Source: Ardenticatenaceae bacterium
GTDB taxonomy: Bacteria > Chloroflexota > Anaerolineae > Promineifilales > Promineifilaceae
Direction: 5' to 3'
Assembly (NCBI GenBank): GCA_020634565.1
Contig: JACKBN010000002.1
Span: 620,001-684,000 of the forward strand
DNA: 64,000 nt
Made by a program: the position numbers and the translations under genes. How positions within the stretch are numbered: position 1 is the first letter of the stretch; the number at the start of each line of letters is the position of its first letter. Positions 15,626 to 24,771 of this stretch are shown here, piece by piece. The notes under the pieces were generated by a model, which was given only the letters and a program-made list of their open reading frames with translations, was not told the origin of the DNA and did no database searches.

Positions 15626-18385
15626 ATGAAAGATGCGCTCGATACAGGGGAGCTGCCCACCGTCAGTAACCTCCTGACCAATTCCCACGACATTCGCCTG
15701 TCAGCCTGGGGACCGTACACTAAACGGTATATCGGTATCTCCCACATTCCTGCGGTGGCGGAAGGTTTGCGTTTTGATCTTAGCCTCTTTCCAGGACTGT
15801 ACCGCCGCAACGTGCTTATCCCCAATGTGCGCTGGGACTCCGGCTATCATCCCTGGGCCGCGCTGCCTGACCTGAGCTATTTCAGCCACCGCCACAACAT
15901 TATCGGGAAAGATAAACTTTACTGTGACATTGCTTATTATCGTGTGGATGAAACGGCCGTAATCACCCGCTGCAATTTCATCAACAACACCGACGAGGTG
16001 CAGAACCTGGCGCTGCACGCGGCCGCCTGGCTGAACTTTCCGCCTAAGCAAACCAATTCCAATGAATTGCTGCACATGAGCCGGGTAGATCTGCCGTCAG
16101 GCAGCGTCTGGGTTGATGCCTTGCCCTATGAGGAACTTGCAACCGTCCATGTTGAGCCTCAGGCGAACCTGACCTATGATGGGCACATCCGGGGCGAAAT
16201 TCGCGCCGACGAGTTTGTGTGCGGAGTGGGGCTAGAATTTGGGCAGGCCAATGGCGACGCGGTGCGCTATCGCTTCACCGTGCCTCACGCGCTGCCGGAA
16301 GCTGTTTTGCTGCTGCGTTACCGGCTGGCACAGGATCGCGTCCTGCGCCTTTCGCTGTCGGGATTGGTTGAGGCAACAATCGAGCTGAAGGGGGCGGGAA
16401 TGTTAACAACGGCCCGCCTTGACCTGACGGATGTGCTTGCAGGTGAGGTTGAATTGACGATGCGTTCGGGGGGCGGAACGGCCGTTGCTCTTGATGGTTT
16501 TGCCTTACTCCCCGCCAATCAAGTTGATGAGATTTGTTTTACGCCGATCCCCTGGAATCCCCAACCAGAGTTGTTGGCAGGACCGCGTTCCGGCGATACG
16601 CTCATCCTCAAATATGAGCATGTGGCTAACCATTATGGACTGGCCTGGGGCGGGCAGCCATCGGTGGTGCGCCAATTCCTCAGTGAGGATTTGGATTGGG
16701 TGCTGCGTAACAACGTACACGAACACGTGACCACCACCCTGACCGGTTCCGGCGAGGGGCATTTTACCGATGTGCTGATGCATCCCATCACGCTGGCGGC
16801 GCAGTCGGAGTGTGTGATCTATGGGCTGGTTTGTACCGGCAGCCAGGCAGATGTTTACCAGCAGCTGGCCGCTTTTGATCCCGCTTCGGCCGAATGGGAG
16901 CCGCTCTTCGTGCAAGCCCAGCAAAAGGCAAGCGAGTTGCTTGACGCCAAATCCTCCGGCGCAGCGTACCGCTTTAGCCAGGAACGAATGGCGGCGACGG
17001 TGGCGACCAACATCGTTTACCCAGTGCGCACGCATGGCACCTGGATTCGGCACTACACGCCGGGCCGCTGGTGGGACAGTCTCTACACCTGGGATTCCGG
17101 CTTTATCGGCCTGGGGCTGCTGGAGCTAGATACGAACAGGGCCATCGACAACCTTAATGCCTACGTCACCGAGCCGGGCGAACCGGATGCCGCGTTTATC
17201 CACCACGGCAGTCCAGTTCCTACCCAGTTTTATCTGTTCCATGAGCTGTGGAACCGGACCCAAGCACCGGAGCTGCTGGCGTATTTTTACCCACGCTTGC
17301 AGCAGTATCATCGTTTTATGGCCGGACGGCTGGGCAGTTCTACCACCCGCGGCCTGAGATCAAATCTGCTTAAAACCTGGGATTACTTTTACAACTCCGG
17401 CGGCTGGGACGACTATCCGCCGCAGGTGTATGTGCATCAAAACCGGCTGGAAGGCCGGGTGACGCCGGTGGTCACCACGGCGCATGTGATTCGCACGGCC
17501 AAATTGATGCGCATGGCTTCGCTGGCGCTGGGCCTGGATACGGCCGAATTCGACGAAGACATCACGCTGCTAGGTGAGGCGCTGCACCGCTACGCCTGGG
17601 ATGAGGACGCCGGTTATTTTGGCTACGTGTGCCATGACGCGCAGGGCTATCCGGCTGGTCTTTTACGCCATGAAAGTGGCCAAAATTTCAACCAGGGGCT
17701 GGATGGAGTTTCGCCGCTGGTGGCGGGTATCTGCACCCCGGCGCAGGAGCAGCGGCTGGTGGGTCATCTCATGTCTAAAGGGGAATTGTGGACGGATTAT
17801 GGGATAACGGCCGTTTCTCAATCCGCTGCCTACTACCGACCCGACGGCTACTGGAACGGGGCCGTGTGGATGGCCCACCAATGGTTTATGTGGCGGGCGC
17901 TGCTGGACCTGGGCCGTGCCGATGAGGCCCACCGGATTGCCCACACCGCCCTAACCGTTTGGCAGCGCGAGGTTGAAAGCAGCTACAACTGCGCCGAACA
18001 TTTCCTGGTGCAAAACGGCCGTGGGGCAGGCTGGCATCACTTTGGCGGTCTTTCTGCGCCGGTGCTGAACTGGTACAGTGCTTATCACCGCGCCGGGCGG
18101 CTGTCGGTAGGATTGGACGCCTGGGTTGAAGCGATAGACTTTGCCGATGACCAGCGCTCAATGACGGCCCGGCTGAAATTCTACGGCCCGCCGCATCATG
18201 CGCCTCTGGTTATTGTTTCAGTGGCGGCAAGTTCTGGTTATGCTGTTACCTGGAATGGTGCGCCAGTGCTCTTCCACGAGCGTTATCCGGGCACGCTTGA
18301 AGTTCAACTGCCGACAAATCCAGCCTCAGGCAAGTTAAGGGTCAGCCAGGCTGCCAGCCCTGGTACAACGGATGATCGGGGGTGA
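15626..18385 (+). CDS. GH63-like (alpha/alpha)6 glycoside hydrolase
   Basis: This 919-residue protein starts at the ATG at 15626, just after the MFS stop. It has no signal peptide. The N-terminal half is beta-rich (about residues 1-440). The C-terminal half is a six-hairpin toroid with clan GH-G signatures: WWDSLYTWDSGF, GGWDDYPPQ (a likely catalytic Asp) and GYWNGAVWM. These motifs occur in GH63 alpha-glucosidases and mannosylglycerate-type hydrolases. The substrate is probably an alpha-linked oligosaccharide taken up by the adjacent transporter. Two accessory jelly-roll-like stretches around residues 180-300 may bind carbohydrate. The 3' end overlaps the convergent Gfo/Idh gene by 44 nt. 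Confidence 0.83.
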   Translation: MKDALDTGELPTVSNLLTNSHDIRLSAWGPYTKRYIGISHIPAVAEGLRFDLSLFPGLYRRNVLIPNVRWDSGYHPWAALPDLSYFSHRHNIIGKDKLYCDIAYYRVDETAVITRCNFINNTDEVQNLALHAAAWLNFPPKQTNSNELLHMSRVDLPSGSVWVDALPYEELATVHVEPQANLTYDGHIRGEIRADEFVCGVGLEFGQANGDAVRYRFTVPHALPEAVLLLRYRLAQDRVLRLSLSGLVEATIELKGAGMLTTARLDLTDVLAGEVELTMRSGGGTAVALDGFALLPANQVDEICFTPIPWNPQPELLAGPRSGDTLILKYEHVANHYGLAWGGQPSVVRQFLSEDLDWVLRNNVHEHVTTTLTGSGEGHFTDVLMHPITLAAQSECVIYGLVCTGSQADVYQQLAAFDPASAEWEPLFVQAQQKASELLDAKSSGAAYRFSQERMAATVATNIVYPVRTHGTWIRHYTPGRWWDSLYTWDSGFIGLGLLELDTNRAIDNLNAYVTEPGEPDAAFIHHGSPVPTQFYLFHELWNRTQAPELLAYFYPRLQQYHRFMAGRLGSSTTRGLRSNLLKTWDYFYNSGGWDDYPPQVYVHQNRLEGRVTPVVTTAHVIRTAKLMRMASLALGLDTAEFDEDITLLGEALHRYAWDEDAGYFGYVCHDAQGYPAGLLRHESGQNFNQGLDGVSPLVAGICTPAQEQRLVGHLMSKGELWTDYGITAVSQSAAYYRPDGYWNGAVWMAHQWFMWRALLDLGRADEAHRIAHTALTVWQREVESSYNCAEHFLVQNGRGAGWHHFGGLSAPVLNWYSAYHRAGRLSVGLDAWVEAIDFADDQRSMTARLKFYGPPHHAPLVIVSVAASSGYAVTWNGAPVLFHERYPGTLEVQLPTNPASGKLRVSQAASPGTTDDRG

Positions 18386-19406
18386 TGGGGAGGGAAACGG
18401 CCGTTTCCTTTCGTGCCGCATCGTACAGGGCAGTCAGTAACTCGGCCGACTGGCGGGCATCGGCCAGGGTCACCGGCAGGTTAGTTCCCTGCGTGAGCGA
18501 TTGGTGGAAGCGGTAAAACTGCCCAACAAACCGCTCCGGCAGCGGCACGAACTCAGCCAGCACGGCGTCAATTTGCGCCTGAATTTCTGGCGTGTCGCCG
18601 TGAAACTGCCAGGGATCGCTGCTGCTATTGTAGGGAGTGGTATTGCTTTCGGCAGTTAAATTGGCAAAGCAGAAACGGTGGCGGCTGATTTCCCGGCTGG
18701 AGCCAGTGGTGACGGCCAGCGTCGCCAGCGAACCGTCGGCCATTTCCAGTGCGGCGGCCACAGTGTCTTCGGTTTCGATGGGGTTAACGGCCGTTTTCAT
18801 TCGTACCGTCACATTTTTCACCGGCCCTAACACGTAACTCAAAATGTCGTGGGCATGAATTGCCAGCGTGACCAGCGCCCCGCCCATTTCGGTGTCCCAT
18901 TTGCCGCGCCAGGGGCGGGCGTAATAGTCAGGGCGGCGTCGCCACAACGTTTCCACGGTGGTCAGATGCGCCTGCCCGGTTAGCCCGGCGGCTTGCAGCG
19001 CCTTTAGCTTTTGCAGTCCGTGGCCAAACCGGTATTGGAAGATGGGCATTGCCCGCTTGCCAGAGTCAGCTTCAGCCTGGATCAGCCGATCAATGTCGGC
19101 CAGTGAGCCGGCGACGGGTTTTTCCAGCACGACGTGTTTGCCTGCGGCCAGCGCTTGCAGCGCCATCGGCAAGTGCAAATGGTTGGGGGTACAAATGTTG
19201 ATAATGTCCAGATCGTCGCGGGCGCAGAGCGTGTCAAAGTCGGCGGCGATGTGGGGGATGCTGAATTGTTGGGCGGTGTCCTGGGTTTCTTGGACGGAGG
19301 CGGTGGTAACGGCCGTTACCGCGAACATTTCTGGTAACTGCTGGTAGGCCTGAATGTGCTCCTTGCCAATGCCCGCCCCAACAATCCCTACGCTAAATGG
19401 TTTCAT
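18342..19406 (-). CDS. Gfo/Idh/MocA family NAD(P)-dependent oxidoreductase
   Basis: This 354-residue protein has an N-terminal Rossmann motif VGIVGAGIG, the NTPNHLH-type loop (CTPNHLHLPMA) and the family signature EKPVAG (catalytic Lys). A C-terminal alpha/beta substrate domain of about 200 residues follows. It oxidises or reduces a sugar or cyclitol with NAD(P) in the cytoplasm. Its start lies inside the end of the upstream Gfo/Idh gene (14-nt overlap), which suggests translational coupling. The two genes lie opposite a glycosidase and sugar transporter, so they probably process the released sugar. The 3' end overlaps the glycosidase gene by 44 nt. Confidence 0.9.
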   Translation of the reverse strand: MKPFSVGIVGAGIGKEHIQAYQQLPEMFAVTAVTTASVQETQDTAQQFSIPHIAADFDTLCARDDLDIINICTPNHLHLPMALQALAAGKHVVLEKPVAGSLADIDRLIQAEADSGKRAMPIFQYRFGHGLQKLKALQAAGLTGQAHLTTVETLWRRRPDYYARPWRGKWDTEMGGALVTLAIHAHDILSYVLGPVKNVTVRMKTAVNPIETEDTVAAALEMADGSLATLAVTTGSSREISRHRFCFANLTAESNTTPYNSSSDPWQFHGDTPEIQAQIDAVLAEFVPLPERFVGQFYRFHQSLTQGTNLPVTLADARQSAELLTALYDAARKETAVSLPITPDHPLYQGWQPG

Positions 19407-20430
19407 CAGACAATCCTCCCAATCTTGCGGCCTGCGCCTGCGCGGTCAGCGCCAGTTCCGATGCCAAAAAGCAGTGAGCCTGGGTCATCGCTGTTTCGGT
19501 GCGGTTGACCACGTCAGACAAAAATCGCCGGCCAAACGACAACTCTACGTCATCGCAGGGGATGCGGTAGGTGCCGTCTTGGTCAATGAGGAAGAGGTGG
19601 TTCGGCCCTGGCTGCCCGCCGATGTCTACGTTTTTGCGCACTTCGATGGTGCCATCCGTGCCTAAAATGGTGAGGCGGGTATCGCCCCACACGGCCGATC
19701 CCTCCGGCGTGAACCAATCGACGCGCACATAGCCCAAGCCGCCGTTGCCGCGCAGCAGGGCATCGCCAAAATCTTCCAGCTCCGGGTATTGTGGGTGATG
19801 AAAATTGCCCACTTGCGCGGCCACCACTTGCGCCTCGGTTGAGCCGGTGAAATACAAAAACTGGTCCATCTGGTGGGCCGCAATGTCGGTAAGAATGCCG
19901 CCATACTGTGCTTTTTTGAAGAACCAATCGGGACGGCCGTTTGGGTGCATGCGGTGCGGACCCAGCCCAACGGTTTGCAACACTTTGCCAATCGCCCCCG
20001 CTTTGACCAGTTCACCCGCTTTCACCGTTGCCGCGTTTTCAAACCGCTCGCCGTAAAAAACGGAATAGATGCGATTCGTCTCGGCCTGAACACGCTTCAC
20101 CTCGGCTAATTGCTCTAACGATGTGAAGCCAGCCTTGTCTACAAAATAATCTTTGCCGCGCTGCATAGCCTCAATGCCCAGCGGCGCGCGCTCGTTGGGA
20201 ATGATGGAGCTAGCAATGAGCTGGATGCTGTCGTCATCCAAAATCTCTTCCGGTGTGCGGGCTAGCGGCACGTCGGGATATTGGGCCTGAAACTGGGCCA
20301 CTAGTTCCGGCTCTTTGGCGTAGAAAGCAGCCAGTTCCGCGCCCGCCTCAACCAGAGCCTGCACCATGCCATAAATGTGTCCGTGATTCACGCCGATGAC
20401 GCCAAATCGAATAGTGGGTAGGGTAATCAT
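19393..20430 (-). CDS. Gfo/Idh/MocA family oxidoreductase
   Basis: This 345-residue protein begins with RFGVIGVNHGHIYGM, a Rossmann loop with GVNHGH in place of the usual GxGxxG. This resembles a Gfo/Idh subgroup whose first loop binds the cofactor differently. The EKP-type Lys region appears as VDKAGFTSLEQ, so the Lys is kept but the Glu is replaced. A C-terminal substrate domain follows. It is the first gene of a two-gene minus-strand operon with the paralogue at 18342. A GGAGGAAT sequence lies upstream of its start, and the upstream intergenic region is shared with a divergently transcribed kinase. Confidence 0.87.
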   Translation of the reverse strand: MITLPTIRFGVIGVNHGHIYGMVQALVEAGAELAAFYAKEPELVAQFQAQYPDVPLARTPEEILDDDSIQLIASSIIPNERAPLGIEAMQRGKDYFVDKAGFTSLEQLAEVKRVQAETNRIYSVFYGERFENAATVKAGELVKAGAIGKVLQTVGLGPHRMHPNGRPDWFFKKAQYGGILTDIAAHQMDQFLYFTGSTEAQVVAAQVGNFHHPQYPELEDFGDALLRGNGGLGYVRVDWFTPEGSAVWGDTRLTILGTDGTIEVRKNVDIGGQPGPNHLFLIDQDGTYRIPCDDVELSFGRRFLSDVVNRTETAMTQAHCFLASELALTAQAQAARLGGLSDETI

Positions 20431-20769
20431 ACTTATTCCTCCAGCGAAAAGTAGACACTAAGTAGTGCGTTTTGCCAAATTGCGTTATGAGATTTCTGCA
20501 CTCGTGGGAAATGGGGCAGGAAGAAACAGGCTTCGCTGCCCAGCACCACTATGATTTAGCGAAAGTCCCCCTGTTGTGATGATTCACATAGACAAAAATG
20601 ACTTTTGTCACCCTCTTGTTTTTTATAGAAAGATGACAATAAGGGGTGAGCTTGTTAAAGAATCTATTATGTCTGATCGGCGGGGCCTAGCTAGATAACA
20701 GTAGCGGAAACATTAACAATAATTGCCGTTATTTATGCTCAGTCATGCTTTAGGGTGTAGCAAGTATAG
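20431..20769. promoter_or_regulatory. Divergent intergenic region with CRP-like palindrome and a small inverted repeat
   Basis: This 339-nt gap separates the Gfo/Idh operon (minus) from the molybdoenzyme-linked kinase (plus). It contains TGTGA-TGAT-TCACA at 20575-20588, a CRP/FNR-superfamily-like dyad with a 4-nt instead of 6-nt spacer. A 7-bp inverted repeat GACAAAA/TTTTGTC lies at 20591-20609, followed by a T-rich run. No clear -35/-10 pair could be fixed. No open frame of note is present. Confidence 0.45.
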
Positions 20770-22827
20770 ATGATTGCAGTTTACTTTTTTTATGGTTTGG
20801 CGTTTTTTAGCCTGGGATTGGCGGCGAGTCTGCAATTACGTCACGAAGGAGATTTGCCCCTGCGTGGTCAAATTCCGTGGCTGGCAGCTTTTGGTATTGC
20901 CTACGCTTGTGTGGCCTGGCTGGACATGGTTCAAATCTATGGTGTCAATCCGCAGCTTGCTCCTGTAATCAATATATCCAGGATTATTCTCCAGCCCACC
21001 AGTGGTTTGCTGTTGTTGATTTTTGGCTGGGGCGTCCTGACAAAAATCACTCCACTCCCTGCCTGGACGCATCTTCTGCCTGGTTTGTTAATTGTTCCCA
21101 TTGCCTTCGTTATTACGTATGCTTCCACTACTTTTATTACGCCCTCACCTATAGAGATTCCCATTGATATCTGGTCACGTTACCTGCTTTATTTACCGGG
21201 CAGCCTCATGGCTGGTTTCGGGTTTTTGCGGCAGTGGAAAGAGCAAAACGGCCGTGGCTACAATGACGTGGCCAAACTCATGCTGGCAACCGGATTGGCA
21301 TTTTTGTTTGAAGCGTTTGTGGTGGGGTTGGTCGTTCCCGCCGCGCCTTACGGACCCGCATCTTACTACAATTACAATCGAACAGTTCACGATGCTTTTA
21401 CCAGCGAACAAGCCGAATCAGACAGGCCTTTTGGGCTGGTTAGTTGGCTGGATTATGACCGTGTTTTGGAAACAACGGGGCTGCCTATTCAGTTTTGGCG
21501 GATGCTTTCGGCGTTTGCGGTAACGGCGCTAATCGTTAGAGGCCTGGATGTGTTTGATGCGATCCGCAAGCGGCAGATGCGTGAGCTGCAAGAGGAGCGG
21601 GATCGGGCGCAGCAGGCGGCTTTTGCTGCCCAAATCACCGCGCGGCAAACGGCCGAAAATTGGACAGAAGCGTTAATCAGCATCAGCCGGCACATTGCGG
21701 AACTGAACGATGTTGATGACATTTTGCTGTACATTGTGGATAACGGCCGTAAACTCTTACAATCCAATTTCATGGGGTTGGCCCTTCTCACTGGCGACCT
21801 GCCCGACCTGGAACTGAAATGTTACGCCAATGATCATCAGACCAATATTGTTGGCACCCCGATCAAAGTAGAAAACCCCCTGATTCTGAAGACCTTGTAC
21901 CAGGCTGGCTTTTACTGTACTTCCGCCGACGATCCCCCGGCAAGCCTGGAGAATCTTTGCTTTTTTAGCGAAAAATCGGCCAGAACGGCCGTTATCGTTC
22001 AGCTTGATCTGGATGAGAAACCGATTGGCACCCTGTGGATTGCCCGCCACGAAGGGGAACCTTATACAGAAACCGACCGAATCTGGCTGGAATGTTTGGC
22101 TGACCAGGTAGTCATCGCCATTCAGCACGGGTTGATGACTTCCCAACTGCAATCCTTCTCCATTATTGAAGAACGCGGGCGTATCGCGCGCGAAATGCAC
22201 GATGGGCTGGCCCAAGTCCTCGGCTATTTGAATTTGCAGGTGCAGACGTTAGAAACATTGCTCAAACGTGGCAAACAAGAAGCGCTGCAAGCTGAATTGG
22301 AGCAAATGCGCCAGGCCGTGCAGGCCGCCCATGCTGACGTTCGCGAAAATATCCTCAGCTTGCGCACCACACTCGCTAATGAAAAGGGGTTGGCTTCGGC
22401 CATTGATGAATATCTGAATGAATTTGGCATTCAAACCCGAATCGAGGCCCGATTTATAAATGAAGTAGAAGGGCCACTTAACCTGGCATCCTTGGCCGAG
22501 GTGCAGCTGGTTTGTATTTTGCAAGAGACGTTAACCAATGTGCGTAAACATGCCCAGGCCAACTTCGTCAGCGTACGGATCGCGCAAAAGCACAATGCCA
22601 ACCAATGTGAATATCTCTTGATGGAAGTGGTTGACGATGGCGTGGGTTTTGTGAGCCAGACTGGTGGCAAGCGCAGCTTCGGTTTGCAAACGATGCACGA
22701 GCGGGCGCAAGCGGTTGGCGGAGAGCTGCAAGTGCAGTCGGTTCCCGGTCAGGGGACTTCCATCAGTTGTCGTCTACCCTGTTTGGCAGAGGAAAAACTG
22801 CGCAAGCAAAATTTAGTGTTGCAATAA
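20770..22827 (+). CDS. NarL-family sensor histidine kinase with 7-helix membrane sensor and GAF domain
   Basis: This is a 685-residue protein. About seven hydrophobic helices fill residues 1-260, with no large periplasmic domain. A short coiled coil (QEERDRAQQAAFAAQ) leads to a GAF-like domain (about 305-455). A HisKA_3 dimerisation region with the phospho-His motif EERGRIAREMHDGLAQ follows, then a HATPase_c domain (N-box ETLTNVRKHA, G-boxes DDGVGF and GLQTMHERA). It probably phosphorylates the NarL-type regulator at 23832. The membrane sensor could follow redox state or a quinone pool. No good ribosome site precedes the ATG. It begins the molybdoenzyme island. Confidence 0.88.
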   Translation: MIAVYFFYGLAFFSLGLAASLQLRHEGDLPLRGQIPWLAAFGIAYACVAWLDMVQIYGVNPQLAPVINISRIILQPTSGLLLLIFGWGVLTKITPLPAWTHLLPGLLIVPIAFVITYASTTFITPSPIEIPIDIWSRYLLYLPGSLMAGFGFLRQWKEQNGRGYNDVAKLMLATGLAFLFEAFVVGLVVPAAPYGPASYYNYNRTVHDAFTSEQAESDRPFGLVSWLDYDRVLETTGLPIQFWRMLSAFAVTALIVRGLDVFDAIRKRQMRELQEERDRAQQAAFAAQITARQTAENWTEALISISRHIAELNDVDDILLYIVDNGRKLLQSNFMGLALLTGDLPDLELKCYANDHQTNIVGTPIKVENPLILKTLYQAGFYCTSADDPPASLENLCFFSEKSARTAVIVQLDLDEKPIGTLWIARHEGEPYTETDRIWLECLADQVVIAIQHGLMTSQLQSFSIIEERGRIAREMHDGLAQVLGYLNLQVQTLETLLKRGKQEALQAELEQMRQAVQAAHADVRENILSLRTTLANEKGLASAIDEYLNEFGIQTRIEARFINEVEGPLNLASLAEVQLVCILQETLTNVRKHAQANFVSVRIAQKHNANQCEYLLMEVVDDGVGFVSQTGGKRSFGLQTMHERAQAVGGELQVQSVPGQGTSISCRLPCLAEEKLRKQNLVLQ

Positions 22828-22845
22828 CGGCATCCTCAAAAAATT

Positions 22846-23766
22846 ATGAATGTTCGTGAATGGGCTTTACCGGTTTATACAATTTTGATGCAGCTGGCCG
22901 TGGGGGCGCAGCTGGGGTTGTGGATCGTACGCGCGGCGGCTATCCGGCAACACGGCCGTTCCACCATCGATCATATCCTGCGCATCCCCATGCTGGCCGT
23001 CTTTCTCACCATTATTCTGGCCATCATTGGCTCCCATTTTCACCTGAGCCAGCCGATTTTTTCACTGCTAGCCGCGCTGAATTTAAGCAAATCCTGGTTA
23101 AGCCGCGAGATCATATTCACCATTTCTTTCTTGCTGCTTGTCGGTGGCATCCTCTATGTGCAGTGGTTTACATATGGTCACCCCCGGTTGATGACCGTAC
23201 TGGGCTGGCTGGGGGTTTTGTCGGGCGGCCTAAGCGTGTATAGCATGTCGCACATTTACCTGCTACCAACCCACTCCTCATGGAATTCACCGTTGACCAC
23301 CATTTCTTTCCTCTTATCAGCCCTGATTTTGGGCGTAACGGCCGTTGCTGTGCTGCTAGTGATGGATTTGAAGGTGTCAGAGGTGGCTGGGGCAGCGGAA
23401 ACGGCCGTACGCCGCCAGATCGTTCACCAATCATTTGTCTGGTTGGCAGCTATTGCGGGCATTACGGCCGTTGTCACTTTAGTGGTTAACATTGTGCTGA
23501 TCTTCCAATTGAGCCACGGAGAACTGTCAGCTCTGACCAGTTTATATCTCATGTTGGGCCTTTATCAGCCACTATTTGGGCTGCGCTATATTGCCCTGTT
23601 TACCGGCGTGAGCTGGTTTGGCCTCACCGCCTATATTTTATTGCGCCGCAGCAAGCCCAAATTTGAAATGACAACCCCCGTCTATCTGGCTTGCTTGCTG
23701 GTATTGATCTCCGAAATTTTGGGGCGATTTTTATTTTATGCCACCCATGTTCGGACCGGAATTTAA
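22846..23766 (+). CDS. DmsC-like membrane anchor paralogue inside the two-component operon
   Basis: This 306-residue polytopic protein (about eight helices) begins MNVREWALPVYTILMQLAVG and ends EILGRFLFYATHVRTGI. It is collinear with the DmsC-type anchor at 28001, sharing VREW/VREL, LSREIIF/LSREILF, YSMSHIYLL/YSMAHIYML and the LGRFLFYA end. DmsC proteins bind menaquinol and pass electrons to the iron-sulfur subunit. This copy has no catalytic or FeS subunit beside it. It lies between the kinase (18 nt after) and the regulator (65 nt before). It may be a quinone-binding signal partner of the kinase or a spare anchor; the first is inference from position. Confidence 0.85.
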   Translation: MNVREWALPVYTILMQLAVGAQLGLWIVRAAAIRQHGRSTIDHILRIPMLAVFLTIILAIIGSHFHLSQPIFSLLAALNLSKSWLSREIIFTISFLLLVGGILYVQWFTYGHPRLMTVLGWLGVLSGGLSVYSMSHIYLLPTHSSWNSPLTTISFLLSALILGVTAVAVLLVMDLKVSEVAGAAETAVRRQIVHQSFVWLAAIAGITAVVTLVVNIVLIFQLSHGELSALTSLYLMLGLYQPLFGLRYIALFTGVSWFGLTAYILLRRSKPKFEMTTPVYLACLLVLISEILGRFLFYATHVRTGI

Positions 23767-23831
23767 AAGATTGAGCCATTGCGGACCTGGCAGGTTTTAC
23801 AAAAAATCTGTCTCGTCTAAGGAATATCGTC

Positions 23832-24482
23832 ATGACGCTTAAAGTTGTTGTCGCCGATGATCACAAACTATTTCGCCAGGGGCTTATTGGCCTGATGCGC
23901 GCCCACGATGACATGGTTGAAGTGGTTGGCGAAGCCGCTTCCGGCCAGGAAGCCATTCAGTTAGCCCACCAGTTAAGGCCAGATGTCATCCTTATGGACA
24001 TCCAAATGCCCGATAGAGATGGCTTAAACGCCACCCGTGAAATCCGGCAATCGCTGCCGGAGATTGCCATTGTCATGCTTACCGCCTCCGAGGAAGATGA
24101 GCATCTCAAAGAAGCCGTGCGCCTGGGTGTGGCCGGCTATCTGCTTAAGGATTTAGACGCGACCGAGCTATTTGATCTTTTAGCCGGAGTCACCCGCAAT
24201 GAAGTAGCGATGACCCGAGCCATGGCCAGCCGCCTCTTAAAGATTATGGCCAACAACGGTAATGGCAATACACAAGCGGCCAACGAACTAACTGATCGTG
24301 AAATTGAGGTTCTGACTTTGTTGGCTCAGGGAGCCAGCAACCCCCAAATTGCGGAAGAGCTGTTTATTACCATCAACACGGTCAAGACCCATATCAGCCA
24401 CATCCTGACAAAATTACAGTTGGAAAACCGCACGCAAGCAGCAACCTACGCTGTGCAAAAAGGGATTGTCTCCCCCGAATAG
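23832..24482 (+). CDS. NarL/FixJ-type response regulator
   Basis: This 216-residue protein starts at the ATG at 23832, with AAGGA 8 nt upstream. The receiver domain has the acidic pair D9-D10, phospho-acceptor D56 in ILMDIQMP, T84 and K106 in YLLKD. The C-terminal LuxR/NarL helix-turn-helix has LTDREIEVLTLLAQG, then NPQIAEELFITINTVKTH. It is the likely output of the kinase at 20770 and may control the DMSO-reductase-like operon starting 290 nt downstream. The perfect dyad at 24495-24520 is a candidate target site or transcript end. Confidence 0.93.
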   Translation: MTLKVVVADDHKLFRQGLIGLMRAHDDMVEVVGEAASGQEAIQLAHQLRPDVILMDIQMPDRDGLNATREIRQSLPEIAIVMLTASEEDEHLKEAVRLGVAGYLLKDLDATELFDLLAGVTRNEVAMTRAMASRLLKIMANNGNGNTQAANELTDREIEVLTLLAQGASNPQIAEELFITINTVKTHISHILTKLQLENRTQAATYAVQKGIVSPE

Positions 24483-24494
24483 CCGACTTCCGCC

Positions 24495-24520
24495 CCATAT
24501 CACCCAGGTGGGTGATATGG
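24495..24520. promoter_or_regulatory. Perfect 11-bp dyad after the response regulator gene
   Basis: CCATATCACCC at 24495-24505 and its complement at 24510-24520 flank a 4-nt loop. No T-run follows, so a terminator is possible but not typical. It could be an operator for the island's promoter. The rest of 24521-24678 is unassigned; a TTTTATAAAAT stretch near 24577 is a weak -10 candidate. Confidence 0.5.
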
Positions 24521-24678
24521 AATTCCTCTATAGCAGGATGTTTTGCCTGTCTATTCCCGGTATCCTGAAGATGTAACTTTTATAAAATTTGGGCCTATCG
24601 ACTCAAAAGGCAGCATCTTCGGGAGGCAGCTATTGAAAAAGATCGAACGAGTGATTTAAGGGAAGTTTGGTTCATCAG

Positions 24679-24729
24679 GTAAAAGCCATATCCGTAACCA
24701 GGATAGTTCACAAAGTCTTCGGCTTTTAC
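24679..24729 (+). promoter_or_regulatory. Structured leader of the molybdoenzyme operon
   Basis: GTAAAAGCC (24679-24687) pairs with GGCTTTTAC (24721-24729). Inside, TATCC pairs with GGATA around a 7-nt loop. The two-level hairpin ends 42 nt before the ATG at 24772. It does not match the molybdenum-cofactor riboswitch that I recognise at 34378. Whether it regulates is unknown. Confidence 0.4.
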
Positions 24730-24771
24730 ATCAGCAGTCAAGAGATTGACAATATCATGGAGGAGCATCAC

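Noticed and set aside
24679..24729. A second Moco riboswitch before the molybdoenzyme operon
   Set aside because: None of the ordered landmarks (GCCTCT, TTTGGCC, AGGG-stem-CTCCCG) is present.
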